Shown: positions 34,706 through 43,856, numbered from the stretch's first letter. The stretch: 64,000 nt of DNA from an uncultured Saprospiraceae bacterium (GCA_937928045.1 CALFWO010000062.1:1-64000); one strand, 5' to 3'. Notes: generated from the letters alone by a model not told the origin. Translations and numbers: made by a program.

Positions 34706-36658
34706 TTGTTTAAAATACAACTACGAACATTGTTGAACAACATAAAAATATTGTATTTGAAGTATTTGATACTTTTATTAGCACTTAGCTTTTCGGTCTC
34801 TGTTCAAGCGCAATATTTTCAATTTTCACAATACAATCTAACACCTGCAAGAACCAATATTGCAAATGTGGCAATGGATAATTTCCAAAGGGTAAATTTT
34901 ATTTATCGAAATCAAAGTACTGCAGGTGATTTTAACATCAACAGTTCTTCTGTATCTTATCAGCGTCCTTTTCGCAAAAAAGGTTCAGGAAAAAGATGGG
35001 GAGGATTTGGCTTAGATATACTGGATGACCGCTCTGCAATAAATGGTTTGCTCAATAAGCAAAGAATTAATTGTAGCTGGGCGTTAAATGTCAACACAGC
35101 CGAAAATCAATCATTGACGCTAGGTGTTTCCGCTCGAATTAAAACGCAGCGAATTAGTATTGATAAATTAACCACCGGTTCACAATATGTTGCTGGACGA
35201 GGGTTTGTACCAGTATTTCCGAAAAATGAAAATATAAATCTTGACAGGAAAACAAGCTTCGGATTAAATGCGAGTATACTTTATCAAAATGTTGATGAAA
35301 ATGAAAACAGAAAAAATCATTTCGGTCTTTCATTTTTCGACCTCAATGAACCTAGAGAATCCGTTTTCAAAAACGACAAATTAAGATTGTCTCCGACGGC
35401 TATTTTGGAATTCGGAATGCGCATTTTAAAATCAGATTTATTTCATGCTTACCCTAACGTACTGGTCACTTATTCAGCAAGCAATTTTTTCTTAAATACT
35501 GGGGTCACTTGGAATTTAGATTTAACAGACGCTCAAAAACTGAATGCCTTTAATTCAATTTCGGTTCTAACAAACTACGTAATCGGAAGTTACGCCATTG
35601 CGGGAATTCAATTGCACAAAGATCAATATACTTTTGGGTTTAGTTATGATATTGGGTTAGGAAAAACAATTGCAGCCAATTCCAGTGCAGTAGAAGTGAC
35701 CTTTGTCTGGAAGGATCTCATTGAAGTAAAACCGCGGAAGCCTAGAAAGGTTAAGCCAACGAAAATTAAAGACCCAAAAGTAAAGAAAGAGAAAGAGAAA
35801 AAGGTAAAGAACAAAAAAGAGAAACCAACCAAAGTCAAAAAGACTAAAGTGAAGAAAGCGAAAGCACCAAAAGTCAAAAAAGAAAAAGAGCAAAAAGAGA
35901 AAAAAGAGAAATCGCTAAAGGTTAAATCAACTAAAATTAAAAAGGAGAAAATACCAAAAATTAAAGAGCCAAAGGTTAAAAAAGAAAAAGAACCAAAAAT
36001 AAAACCAGCTAAAGAACCAAAACCAAAGAAGATCAAAAAGACTAAAATTAAGAAAGAGAAAATATCAAAAGTCAAAACTAAAAAGGAATGGAAAGAGTCA
36101 ATTGAAAAAGATTCAATTGTAAATAAAGAAGAAATTAAAATCGAGATCACTGAAGAAGAACCAATTGAAAAAGAATTTGAAATATTAGTTCCTATAGAAA
36201 AATCTCTGGTTGACACAATTGCTGTACAAGATGAGTCAACAATTGAAAACTTGAACAACCAAGTAATCATCAAGAAAGATTCATTGATCACTTCTGCTGA
36301 AGCCGGAAAAATAATTTACAACGCCGTTGAAATTGAAAAAGTAAATATTTCATTCGAATTTGAATTGAACAAATCAGATTTATTAACACCAGTCAAGGAA
36401 TACCTTGAAGATCTAACAACAATTTTAATTCAAGAAAATTTTTTAAACATAGAAATTATTGGCCACACTGATCGATCTGGATCTGAAGTCTATAATCTAG
36501 AACTCTCGGAACGAAGAGCTGAAGCCATTCAAAATTATCTAATCAAATTAGGAATTCCAGCAAATCGGATTTCATCACAAGGAAAAGGAGAAATGGAGCC
36601 TATCAAAGGAGCAAGTCCCGAACAAAATCGAAGAGTAGAAATATATATTTTTCGATAA
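34706..36658 (+). CDS. PorP/SprF barrel fused through a Lys-rich tether to a C-terminal OmpA domain
   Basis: The protein has 650 residues. No in-frame ATG precedes the mature barrel, so TTG 34706 is taken as start; TTG codons further in are alternatives. A signal peptide ends SVSVQAQ, then a PorP/SprF domain begins YFQFSQYNLTPARTNIA (about 37-340). A highly basic tether of about 125 residues (about 342-465) follows, made of KxKKxK and KEKxPK units. An acidic segment comes next, and the final OmpA/MotB domain (about 540-650) has IEIIGHTDRSGS..NLELSERRAEAI..YL and ENRRVEIYIF-like features. The OmpA part should bind peptidoglycan. This fusion anchors a T9SS partner barrel to the cell wall. Confidence 0.9.
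   Translation: MFKIQLRTLLNNIKILYLKYLILLLALSFSVSVQAQYFQFSQYNLTPARTNIANVAMDNFQRVNFIYRNQSTAGDFNINSSSVSYQRPFRKKGSGKRWGGFGLDILDDRSAINGLLNKQRINCSWALNVNTAENQSLTLGVSARIKTQRISIDKLTTGSQYVAGRGFVPVFPKNENINLDRKTSFGLNASILYQNVDENENRKNHFGLSFFDLNEPRESVFKNDKLRLSPTAILEFGMRILKSDLFHAYPNVLVTYSASNFFLNTGVTWNLDLTDAQKLNAFNSISVLTNYVIGSYAIAGIQLHKDQYTFGFSYDIGLGKTIAANSSAVEVTFVWKDLIEVKPRKPRKVKPTKIKDPKVKKEKEKKVKNKKEKPTKVKKTKVKKAKAPKVKKEKEQKEKKEKSLKVKSTKIKKEKIPKIKEPKVKKEKEPKIKPAKEPKPKKIKKTKIKKEKISKVKTKKEWKESIEKDSIVNKEEIKIEITEEEPIEKEFEILVPIEKSLVDTIAVQDESTIENLNNQVIIKKDSLITSAEAGKIIYNAVEIEKVNISFEFELNKSDLLTPVKEYLEDLTTILIQENFLNIEIIGHTDRSGSEVYNLELSERRAEAIQNYLIKLGIPANRISSQGKGEMEPIKGASPEQNRRVEIYIFR
35726..36098 (+). repeat. Low-complexity A/G-rich tract encoding the lysine tether
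   Basis: The stretch is built from imperfect repeats such as AAAGTAAAGAAAGAGAAAG and CCAAAAGTCAAAAAAGA. It encodes alternating Lys with Val, Ile, Pro, Thr and Glu. Long antisense open frames over it are a by-product of this composition, not genes. Confidence 0.75.
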
Positions 36659-36711
36659 TATATAGATGAATCTATGTAATTGCTAAGAATTTAGTGAGTA
36701 GATGGAATATT

Positions 36712-37320
36712 TTAGTTTTCAATCGTTCTAAATGTCAAATTGACTCTAGGACGATTGATTTTTTTGGTTGGTGGCAATCGATGCATCCAATGCTCCTGAG
36801 TGGTGCCTTTCATAATCAAGAGACTTCCATGCTCTAAAAATACATCAACCCTTTCTTTTGACTTCTTGTGTTTAAACGAAAATTTTCGTTCTGCTCCTAA
36901 ACTTACCGAAGCGATGGCTCCATTTTTTTTCAAATCCTTCTCTCCATCACTGTGATAAGCCATTCCTTCAGATCCATCGTGGTACAAATTCAATAAACAA
37001 GAATTATAAGTTTCTCCCGATTTGTTTTCAATAATATTTTTCAATTGCAAAAGAGCTGGCGTCCAAGGTAAAGCCTGTTTGGTATTATTAGAGTAGGTAT
37101 ATTCAAAAGGTTTATCTCCATACCAAGCCACCTTTCTTTTTGTAATAATTACTTTTCCAAAAATGTGGGCCTCATCATTTTTCCAAACAATATTATTCAA
37201 TAGTTCATCGTAAAATTGATCGGCTTCTACTCTATTGAATACCTTACCAAAGTAATTTACAATACCATCTTTATGCAGAATATTTTTTTGTAAACTTGCT
37301 GTGCTATTAAATAAATCCAT
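36712..37320 (-). CDS. AlkB-like 2-oxoglutarate/Fe(II) dioxygenase
   Basis: The 202-residue protein is of the AlkB/ALKBH2-3 class, which oxidatively removes alkyl groups from DNA or RNA bases. Iron ligands are visible as His123-x-Asp125 (in AYHSDGEKDL) and His180 (WMHRLP). The 2-oxoglutarate-binding Arg lies in PRVNLTFR (192 and 198). Substrate-side motifs include WYGDKPFEYTYSN and CLLNLYHDGSEGMAYH. It starts 2 bp after the EI24-like membrane-protein gene, so the two are co-transcribed, possibly from the promoter at 38124-38154. Assignment is firm; the exact substrate is not. Confidence 0.92.
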   Translation of the reverse strand: MDLFNSTASLQKNILHKDGIVNYFGKVFNRVEADQFYDELLNNIVWKNDEAHIFGKVIITKRKVAWYGDKPFEYTYSNNTKQALPWTPALLQLKNIIENKSGETYNSCLLNLYHDGSEGMAYHSDGEKDLKKNGAIASVSLGAERKFSFKHKKSKERVDVFLEHGSLLIMKGTTQEHWMHRLPPTKKINRPRVNLTFRTIEN

Positions 37321-37322
37321 GC

Positions 37323-38120
37323 TTAACTTGGTGTCAATTCCATATTGTTTTGATGTCCATACATCGTAGCAGCAATCCCCCCGAAGACAGGAACTATAAG
37401 TGCCCCGATTAGTGGAATGAAAAGTAAAATTGTAGCGATTAACCCTAAACCCAAAGCTGCAAACTTATGCTTCCAAATAATATTTCTAGACTGCTTGATT
37501 TTGAGGCCAAATTGTTCATTGAAATTATCAAAAAATGCATATCCAATAATGTATGCATAAACAAAAAACATCACAAAAGAAGTCAAAAATTTCAAACCGA
37601 TGATACCTAAAATTACTTTGGTCAATGTCAACAAAACTATACCAGCAATGAAACTTAGTAACATGACCACCAACATTCTTATTTCGGCTTTCCAAAAGTC
37701 TTTAAATTTCAAAATACGGCTTTGATTTCTAAGAATATTTAAGGTCTTGACAGAAAAAGAGAAAATTATCACTTCTAAAATAACCATCAACATAAACTTA
37801 GTACTCGAAGAAAACATTTCACTCAAAGCAGGTCGTTCAATTGATTCTAAGTCTATCATTTCTGATTGCTGAAGACTTTCCGAAGCAACCGGGACGCCTG
37901 CATTTCTTTCAAAAAAAGCGGAAATAAACTCTTGCACATCTCCATACAGTAAATAGGTAAATAGAAACGAGACAGCAATAGCAAACATCAGAAGTGCTTT
38001 TTGCTCCTTAATGGCATTCCACAGTTTGTTATCAATCACAAACTGTGGTGTAGCTCTCATCACATCAAAGATGGCTTGGATTTGATAGAATGCTGTATTC
38101 TTTGGGATAGCATTGGACAT
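37323..38120 (-). CDS. EI24/CysZ-like polytopic membrane protein
   Basis: The 265-residue protein (from MSNAIPKNTAFYQIQ) has about five hydrophobic helices. Its C-terminus, GLGLIATILLFIPLIGALIVPV-type, has the EI24 pattern and is followed by GGIAATMYGHQ. CysZ in this superfamily is a sulfate channel, but identity here is only at the fold-pattern level. The frame extends to 38153, but a full Bacteroidota promoter (38124-38154) ends three bases before ATG 38118-38120, so the shorter form is chosen and may be translated from a nearly leaderless message. It is co-directional with the AlkB gene. Confidence 0.72.
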   Translation of the reverse strand: MSNAIPKNTAFYQIQAIFDVMRATPQFVIDNKLWNAIKEQKALLMFAIAVSFLFTYLLYGDVQEFISAFFERNAGVPVASESLQQSEMIDLESIERPALSEMFSSSTKFMLMVILEVIIFSFSVKTLNILRNQSRILKFKDFWKAEIRMLVVMLLSFIAGIVLLTLTKVILGIIGLKFLTSFVMFFVYAYIIGYAFFDNFNEQFGLKIKQSRNIIWKHKFAALGLGLIATILLFIPLIGALIVPVFGGIAATMYGHQNNMELTPS

Positions 38121-38123
38121 TTT

Positions 38124-38154
38124 CAAATATAAAACTATTGCCGGATTTTCCAAA
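38124..38154 (-). promoter_or_regulatory. Consensus Bacteroidota promoter for the EI24-like/AlkB operon
   Basis: On the minus strand TTTG (38151-38154) is followed by exactly 19 bp and then TATATTTG (38124-38131), a full match to TTTG-N19-TAnnTTTG. Only AAA separates the -7 box from ATG 38118-38120. An upstream terminator (38218-38249) isolates this unit from the preceding gene. Confidence 0.75.
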
Positions 38155-38212
38155 GCTAGTATCCTCGATCACTTTTGCCAGGAGAAGTATGAATATCCTA
38201 GCATAATAAGCA

Positions 38213-38249
38213 AAAATAGATCCCTCAAACTATTCAATCTGAGGGATCT
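38213..38249 (-). terminator. Rho-independent terminator after the 988-residue T9SS protein gene
   Basis: AGATCCCTCA (38218-38227) and TGAGGGATCT (38240-38249) form a perfect 10-bp stem with a 12-base loop. On the minus strand it is followed by ATTTTTG. Confidence 0.85.
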
Positions 38250-38286
38250 AAGTCTAAATACAGACCATCATTAATTGGCTGTTAGC

Positions 38287-41253
38287 CTATTGAATAATTA
38301 GTTTTTTAACAATATGCTGTCCTTCATTAGTAATACTTTTAAAGAAATATACTCCAGGTTCAACATCTAACGAAATCATTTTTTCACTGCGACCTTTCAT
38401 ATTTCCTTGCATCAGAATTTTGCCCTGGAGACTCAACAACTCAAAATTTTCCAGATTTAAAGTTGTTTCTACTTGAACCGAAGTTCTTCTACTTGAAGGA
38501 TTAGGATAAAGTTGAACCATATGAGAAAGGTTTGGATCATTGGTCCCTAAGCTTCGATCTATGATTATTACTTCGGAGGTTTTCGGACGAGTAGAAATTA
38601 CCTCTCCTTGATAATTAATCATTTCGACATTTGCTATTTCGAATTCGACCTCTAGATCTGCTCCTCGGTTTCTCAAGATGTCATCTTCCATGATAATTAT
38701 AAAATCAGCTACTTGACCAAAACCAGATGCATTCATTGAATTAGTTCTTGATATCGCGACATCCAATCGCCCAACGGTAGAAAACTCTTTTTGTACCATA
38801 ATATATTGATCTATGCCATCACTCATCCAAGAATCAATTGGTGCCAATCGAGCTGAACCATCAACTACGACTTCTGGATCAAAATGTATCGAAAAAGCTA
38901 ATCCATAAATATCATTCGCCATCGTGTCCATAGTGCCAATTATCAATGGAAGACTTATTGAAATACCAGTTCCAGGAATAGTATCTGTATCCAAGAAAAT
39001 TGGAATTCCATCTGAAGCTTGATTAACTATACCAGATCGAGAATAAGTCTCTCCCCAGTTTTGAATTATAGCCATGGTATCTGCATAAGTCACAACTCCA
39101 TCTCCATCACAATCTGCATGTTTTTGATTGCCACTATACCCTTGAATACTATCAGGCCAATCATCGGCTAAATGCCCATAAAAGTCAATATCCATTTCGG
39201 TACGCGAAGGCCCATTTTCATCTAGTGTAAGCGCCAATGGCAACAAATCAAAATGATCAACGATCAAATTGGTATCGACATCTCCAGGCCATACACAATC
39301 ATTGTAAACCGCCACGTTATATTCTTCAATAAAAATTTCATTGTTGGGTCCAGAAAACGCAGCCTCGTAAGTAGTGTTTGTGTCTGGACTAACTCGAATA
39401 TCATAACAATCGTCACAATCGATATTATTAAAATCTGGATTCACCCATGAAATAAATGTCCAACCAAAAGGATTCACAATATTGATTTCCACGGAGTCTC
39501 CTTTACAGATTTGAGCATCGTTAATAATTGATTGGGAAGCATCACAGATAAAAATATTAGCATATTCTTCTTGACAAGTCCCACTTTCATTGGTTACGGT
39601 AACGCTATAAATTCCTATGTCTAAATTTAAAAGTTCAGGCTCCGAAGATATAACACCATTGCTCCACGAGTAAGTATTATTGGCAAATGGATTGTTGACA
39701 TCAAGTACAATAGAACCAAGTGATCCTACTGAAGCGCAGTTGGTAACAATATCGTTAACCATAGTTCCATCTTCAACTATGGCAACATTAGTAATCAAAC
39801 ATCCAAGTGGATCAGTTACCGTTAAGGAATAAGTTCCTGCGGTCAAGCCATCTAGATGCGGAGTTGTTACAAAATTAGACCAATTATAAGTATAATTTGG
39901 ATTAGAAATTGTCGCTGATAAAATTCCATCACCAGCTCCTACGCACGAAGTTGGATAACTATCAATTTGCAAATCATCTAAATCTGATTCTTGGATGGTA
40001 AAATTAACTACGGCAATACATGCATTTACATCTGTAATTGTTACCGTATAAGTTCCTGCGTAAAGTTCACAAAAGCTGCTTACCGGTGGTGCTGTCGGAA
40101 TAGACCAAGTATATAGATAAGGAGGAATTCCGCCTACAGGAATTATTTCTACACAAGTGCTTGAGTTATTACAAACAAATAAATCGCCATTAATTTCCAC
40201 TTGAATTGGTGAGCCTATTGAAAAATCCTCAGTGGTCGTACAAATATTATTCGTAACAGCTACACTAAAGTTTCCTGAACTAGTAATTTGAATGGAATCT
40301 TCATTTCCAATTATAACTCCGTTTTCATCATACCAAGTAATAAAGTAAGGTCCATTTGTATCTAGTACGTTTACTGACGCCGTATTCAAATCTGGTTGAC
40401 AAGGATTCTGAGGAGCATTTAATTCGAAATTGATATTTTCATCAATATAAAATGAGTCGATTGATCCGCAAATATTGTCAAAAATTTCAATGTAATATTT
40501 TCCAGGCCCCAAGTCCTGAACTTCCGCTTGAAAAGAAAAGGAAGTGCCATCTTCATACATCCAATTGTAAGCAAATGGTGGAGACATATTGATAAAATTA
40601 ATCGAAGCAGTTCCATTTGATGCTTCACAATTCGAATCTGTGGTATTTACAGTAAAAGAACTTACAATGGACAAGCCTTGATCAATCTCTAATGAATCTA
40701 TATGAATACATCCATATTCATCTTCGAATTCAGCTAAGTACAATCCACTTCCCACATTGAAGGAATCTCCTATAGAAATCATTCCATTCGGCTCAATCAA
40801 TGATATCGTATAACTGGCTTGTGGGAAGGTCCAGCCCCCAGAAGGATTTACAGTCAATATATGACCGTTGGAATAAATACAACTGCTGGTATCCACTATT
40901 TCAAAGCCAGCAGAGAAGGTTCCACCCCACTCCGCTTTTAACCAAGTAGTTTCACAGAGACTTGGATATCCGATGATAGTCAAAGTATCAATGTTTTCAG
41001 GAATTTGATAGACTTCAAAGGTTGGACCAGCCGCAATATTTTGCAACTGAATCAAGCTACCAAAAGCAAATACTTTAATGGAATCTTCATTATTCTGGAG
41101 AAAATTCAATGTGAGAATAATTTCCTCAGATGAACAATTTATGGGATCAACTTGGAAGTCTATTTCATAATTCCCGGAACATTGTCCATATCCTGAGAAT
41201 GAGGAAAAAACAAAAGATAATAAGAAAAGAAATGGTACAATTTTGAAACGCAT
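38287..41253 (-). CDS. Secreted SprB-repeat-like protein with dockerin-like pair and T9SS type A sorting domain
   Basis: The 988-residue exported protein has a signal peptide ending SGYGQ. The N-terminal two thirds contain several SprB-type repeats with the signature (L)xxGxYxxxVTDxxGC, for example LTAGTYSLTVTDPLGC and LYAGTYTVTITDVNAC. A pair of EF-hand-like dockerin loops follows (GDVDTNLIVDHFDLLPLA and DCDGDGVVTYADTMAI), then a cohesin-like beta segment. A type A T9SS sorting domain closes the protein (LYPNPSSRRTSV ... GVYFFKSITNEGQHIVKKLIIQ split only for description). A TATTTTTG -7 box lies at 41289-41296. Ligand is unknown. Confidence 0.9.
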   Translation of the reverse strand: MRFKIVPFLFLLSFVFSSFSGYGQCSGNYEIDFQVDPINCSSEEIILTLNFLQNNEDSIKVFAFGSLIQLQNIAAGPTFEVYQIPENIDTLTIIGYPSLCETTWLKAEWGGTFSAGFEIVDTSSCIYSNGHILTVNPSGGWTFPQASYTISLIEPNGMISIGDSFNVGSGLYLAEFEDEYGCIHIDSLEIDQGLSIVSSFTVNTTDSNCEASNGTASINFINMSPPFAYNWMYEDGTSFSFQAEVQDLGPGKYYIEIFDNICGSIDSFYIDENINFELNAPQNPCQPDLNTASVNVLDTNGPYFITWYDENGVIIGNEDSIQITSSGNFSVAVTNNICTTTEDFSIGSPIQVEINGDLFVCNNSSTCVEIIPVGGIPPYLYTWSIPTAPPVSSFCELYAGTYTVTITDVNACIAVVNFTIQESDLDDLQIDSYPTSCVGAGDGILSATISNPNYTYNWSNFVTTPHLDGLTAGTYSLTVTDPLGCLITNVAIVEDGTMVNDIVTNCASVGSLGSIVLDVNNPFANNTYSWSNGVISSEPELLNLDIGIYSVTVTNESGTCQEEYANIFICDASQSIINDAQICKGDSVEINIVNPFGWTFISWVNPDFNNIDCDDCYDIRVSPDTNTTYEAAFSGPNNEIFIEEYNVAVYNDCVWPGDVDTNLIVDHFDLLPLALTLDENGPSRTEMDIDFYGHLADDWPDSIQGYSGNQKHADCDGDGVVTYADTMAIIQNWGETYSRSGIVNQASDGIPIFLDTDTIPGTGISISLPLIIGTMDTMANDIYGLAFSIHFDPEVVVDGSARLAPIDSWMSDGIDQYIMVQKEFSTVGRLDVAISRTNSMNASGFGQVADFIIIMEDDILRNRGADLEVEFEIANVEMINYQGEVISTRPKTSEVIIIDRSLGTNDPNLSHMVQLYPNPSSRRTSVQVETTLNLENFELLSLQGKILMQGNMKGRSEKMISLDVEPGVYFFKSITNEGQHIVKKLIIQ

Positions 41254-41288
41254 GGGTCAATTATTTAGGATTAAACTGATAAGCAATT

Positions 41289-41296
41289 CAAAAATA
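41289..41296 (-). promoter_or_regulatory. Bacteroidota -7 box for the 988-residue T9SS protein gene
   Basis: On the minus strand TATTTTTG is preceded, 19 bp upstream, by TTTT, one change from TTTG. It lies 35 bp before the ATG at 41253. Confidence 0.5.
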
Positions 41297-41409
41297 CGCG
41301 CTCAATTCTCCTTAAAAAAGTACAATTTTCGCCAATTATATTTTTCAAGAAGCATTTATTATCGAAAATAGTCATTAAATTATGATAAATTGACTCAATT
41401 TTATACTTC

Positions 41410-42843
41410 ATGAAAAGTCAGACAATAACGCTTATTGGATATTTATTACCCCAAGAAAGGCTAAAACTTCGCTTATGGCTAGACAATGACCTCCATTGTC
41501 CCAGTTTGAAGGTAAGAAAGTTGGGGCACTATATATTGGAAAAGATTAGCGAATTGCAGGTAGGTTTGATAGAAAAAAAAACATTGTTTCACTTTGTTTC
41601 TGGGGATATCCCTTATAACGAATTACGCATAAACAATCTGTTGTCTAATTTGCAAGAGGTCGTTCTACAATTTATAACCTTTGTTAGAAGGTCTAATGAC
41701 CAATTTGCTAACCTCCTCGATCAAAGTTTGGAACTTGTCGATCGGAAAGCAATGCATTTTGTGAAAAGATCTTTACGCAAAATAGATCAAGGAATCCTAG
41801 CAAATAGTCAACACAGTTATGAAGCCTTATTTAAAAAGGAGCAAAAGCTTCAATTAGAAGATATTCTACACCTTTCAGAGAAGCCACACGATTACTCTCC
41901 CGCTTTGCAACATCAAATGGATACTTTAGATGAATATTACTTAGTTAAAAAATTAAGATTGGCTTGTGAAATGCAAAATAGATCAAGATTGATCAAAGAG
42001 CAATATACTATTCGACACCTTAACCATCTGTTACCATTAGTACAAATAACGGCAACATCAAATCCTTGCATTTCACTTTATTTTCTGTGTTTAAAAATGT
42101 TAACCAATCGTCGCGATCAAGAATTTGAAAATCTTTTTAAAGAATTAAAAATCTCTTCAGCATTTTTTCCAGAACAAGAATTGCGGGTATTATATGGCTA
42201 TTTACTCAACTTCGGCATAGATAAAATTAATTCTGGTCAATCAATTTATTATCAAAAAATATTTTCCATTTATGAAGCTATGATCACCTCCAGACTGATA
42301 TTTTCGAATGAATACATTTCAGAATGGACTTTCAAAAATATTGTAACCACTGGTATTCGAATTAAAAAATATAAATGGACCAAAGATTTTATTGAACGTT
42401 ACAAAGCCAATTTACCGCAAAAAGATTACGACAATGCGGTGGCCTACAACTTAGCCAGCTTATACTTTGCCGAAAATGATTATTCAGCATCTTTGCAAAC
42501 CTTGCTTGGTGTAGAATTTACCGATGCCACCTATTTCATCGGCGCAAAAATAATTCAACTTAAGTCCTATTATATACTTAAGGAATCTGAGGCATTCTTT
42601 TCACTTATCGATTCCTTCAAAAAATACGTTTCAAGGAATAAAAAGCTCTCAGCAAACAAAATTTTATCAAATCAGAATTTTCTAAGCATGGCTCGAAAAC
42701 TTTACAAACTTAGAAGCACTAAAAAACTTATTACCAAAAAAAGTTGGGATCAAAAGTCTAAAGACTTTGGTAGAAAATTGGAAAAACTTTCTCCAATAGC
42801 TAACAAAGATTGGTTAAAAACTTGTTATGATGAATTAAACTAA
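41410..42843 (+). CDS. Helical-repeat protein of unknown function
   Basis: The 477-residue protein is predicted soluble with no signal peptide and is almost all alpha-helical. It opens with MKSQTITLIGYLLPQERLKLR, then a segment around residues 75-95 with PYNELRINNLLSNLQ. TPR-like helices carry SLYFAENDYSASLQTLLG near the end, and the C-terminus is basic. I do not recognise a family. Size, helix content and N-terminal plan resemble the protein at 9890-11422. It is divergent from the 988-residue T9SS protein gene. Function is unknown. Confidence 0.8.
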   Translation: MKSQTITLIGYLLPQERLKLRLWLDNDLHCPSLKVRKLGHYILEKISELQVGLIEKKTLFHFVSGDIPYNELRINNLLSNLQEVVLQFITFVRRSNDQFANLLDQSLELVDRKAMHFVKRSLRKIDQGILANSQHSYEALFKKEQKLQLEDILHLSEKPHDYSPALQHQMDTLDEYYLVKKLRLACEMQNRSRLIKEQYTIRHLNHLLPLVQITATSNPCISLYFLCLKMLTNRRDQEFENLFKELKISSAFFPEQELRVLYGYLLNFGIDKINSGQSIYYQKIFSIYEAMITSRLIFSNEYISEWTFKNIVTTGIRIKKYKWTKDFIERYKANLPQKDYDNAVAYNLASLYFAENDYSASLQTLLGVEFTDATYFIGAKIIQLKSYYILKESEAFFSLIDSFKKYVSRNKKLSANKILSNQNFLSMARKLYKLRSTKKLITKKSWDQKSKDFGRKLEKLSPIANKDWLKTCYDELN

Positions 42844-42869
42844 GCATTGATCACCTTCAATGTTTTCTC

Positions 42870-43856
42870 CTAATCCCCTATTTTCAATATGATCTTTCCT
42901 TTGTTCTTATTGTCCTCCATGAATTGATGAGCCTTTCCTACATCATTCCAGTCAAAAACTCGATCAACCACTGGTTTCAAATCCCCTGTTTCAAATTTAT
43001 CAAAGGTAAGCTCCAGCATCCCTTTTGTTAACTTCGATTTATAGGTATGGCTTCTAGATCTCAGAGTGGTGCCAATGATGCGGGCACGACGACGAAGTAT
43101 GTTTACCAAATTCACTTCACTGACCTGAATCCCTCCCATTGTAGCCAACATGACTAATCTCCCATCTAACGCAATAGCATTCAGATTCTGTTGAAAATAG
43201 GCTGCCATTAAAAAATCAAGAATAACATTTACTCCTTTACCATTCGTTTTGTCATTGATAACTTTTGCAAAATCTTCGTTTCGATAATCAATACAATGAT
43301 CAGCACCTAAGGATTTACATAGTTCGTGCTTTGCTTTCGAAGCTGTTACAAATACTTGTGCTGCACCTAAGGATTTGGCCAATTGGATAGCAGCGGTTCC
43401 CACTCCACTAGCTCCTGCATGAATGAGTACTTGTTCTCCAATTTGCAAATTGGAAAGATCTACCAATGCCTGATAAGCTGTTAAAAATACTTCGGGAATA
43501 GCAGCGGCTTCCTCAAAAGAAAAACCAGTTGGTATTGGCATTGCTAGGTCTTCATGAATATTTATGAATTGCGCATAACCTCCTCCAGATAACAATCCCA
43601 TTACGCGATCTCCGATTTCCCATTTGGTAACAGATTCCCCAACGGATACAACCTCCCCTGCCATTTCCAATCCAAGTATTTCACTTGCTCCAGATGGAGG
43701 TGGATATTTGCCTTTTCGTTGAAGGGTATCAGCTCGATTCAATGCGGAGCATTTTATTCGAACTAATATTTCTTGAGTTGAAATTTCAGGTTGATCTACA
43801 TTTCCAACATACAATTCACTTGGCCCTCCAAAATCATGTAAAAGTATTGCTTTCAT
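42870..43856 (-). CDS. NAD(P)H-quinone oxidoreductase, PIG3/QOR type (MDR superfamily)
   Basis: The 328-residue protein (from MKAILLHDFGGPSEL) is a zinc-independent medium-chain dehydrogenase/reductase. The GroES-like domain shows IKCSALNRADTLQRKGKYPPP and GLEMAGEV. The Rossmann domain has the nucleotide motif HAGASGVGTAAIQLAKSLGA. The phrases match the PIG3-type quinone oxidoreductases, which reduce quinones with NADPH. The open frame reaches 43892, but Met13 (43854-43856) matches the family N-terminus. It is convergent with the 477-residue helical protein and stands alone. Physiological substrate is not evident. Confidence 0.9.
   Translation of the reverse strand: MKAILLHDFGGPSELYVGNVDQPEISTQEILVRIKCSALNRADTLQRKGKYPPPSGASEILGLEMAGEVVSVGESVTKWEIGDRVMGLLSGGGYAQFINIHEDLAMPIPTGFSFEEAAAIPEVFLTAYQALVDLSNLQIGEQVLIHAGASGVGTAAIQLAKSLGAAQVFVTASKAKHELCKSLGADHCIDYRNEDFAKVINDKTNGKGVNVILDFLMAAYFQQNLNAIALDGRLVMLATMGGIQVSEVNLVNILRRRARIIGTTLRSRSHTYKSKLTKGMLELTFDKFETGDLKPVVDRVFDWNDVGKAHQFMEDNKNKGKIILKIGD

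Noticed and set aside
35644-36291. Long minus-strand open frame rich in Phe, Leu and Ser opposite the PorP-OmpA gene
   Set aside because: It is the complement of the lysine-rich tether; AAA/AAG/GAA codons read as Phe/Leu/Phe on the other strand. The plus-strand frame has clear domains at both ends.
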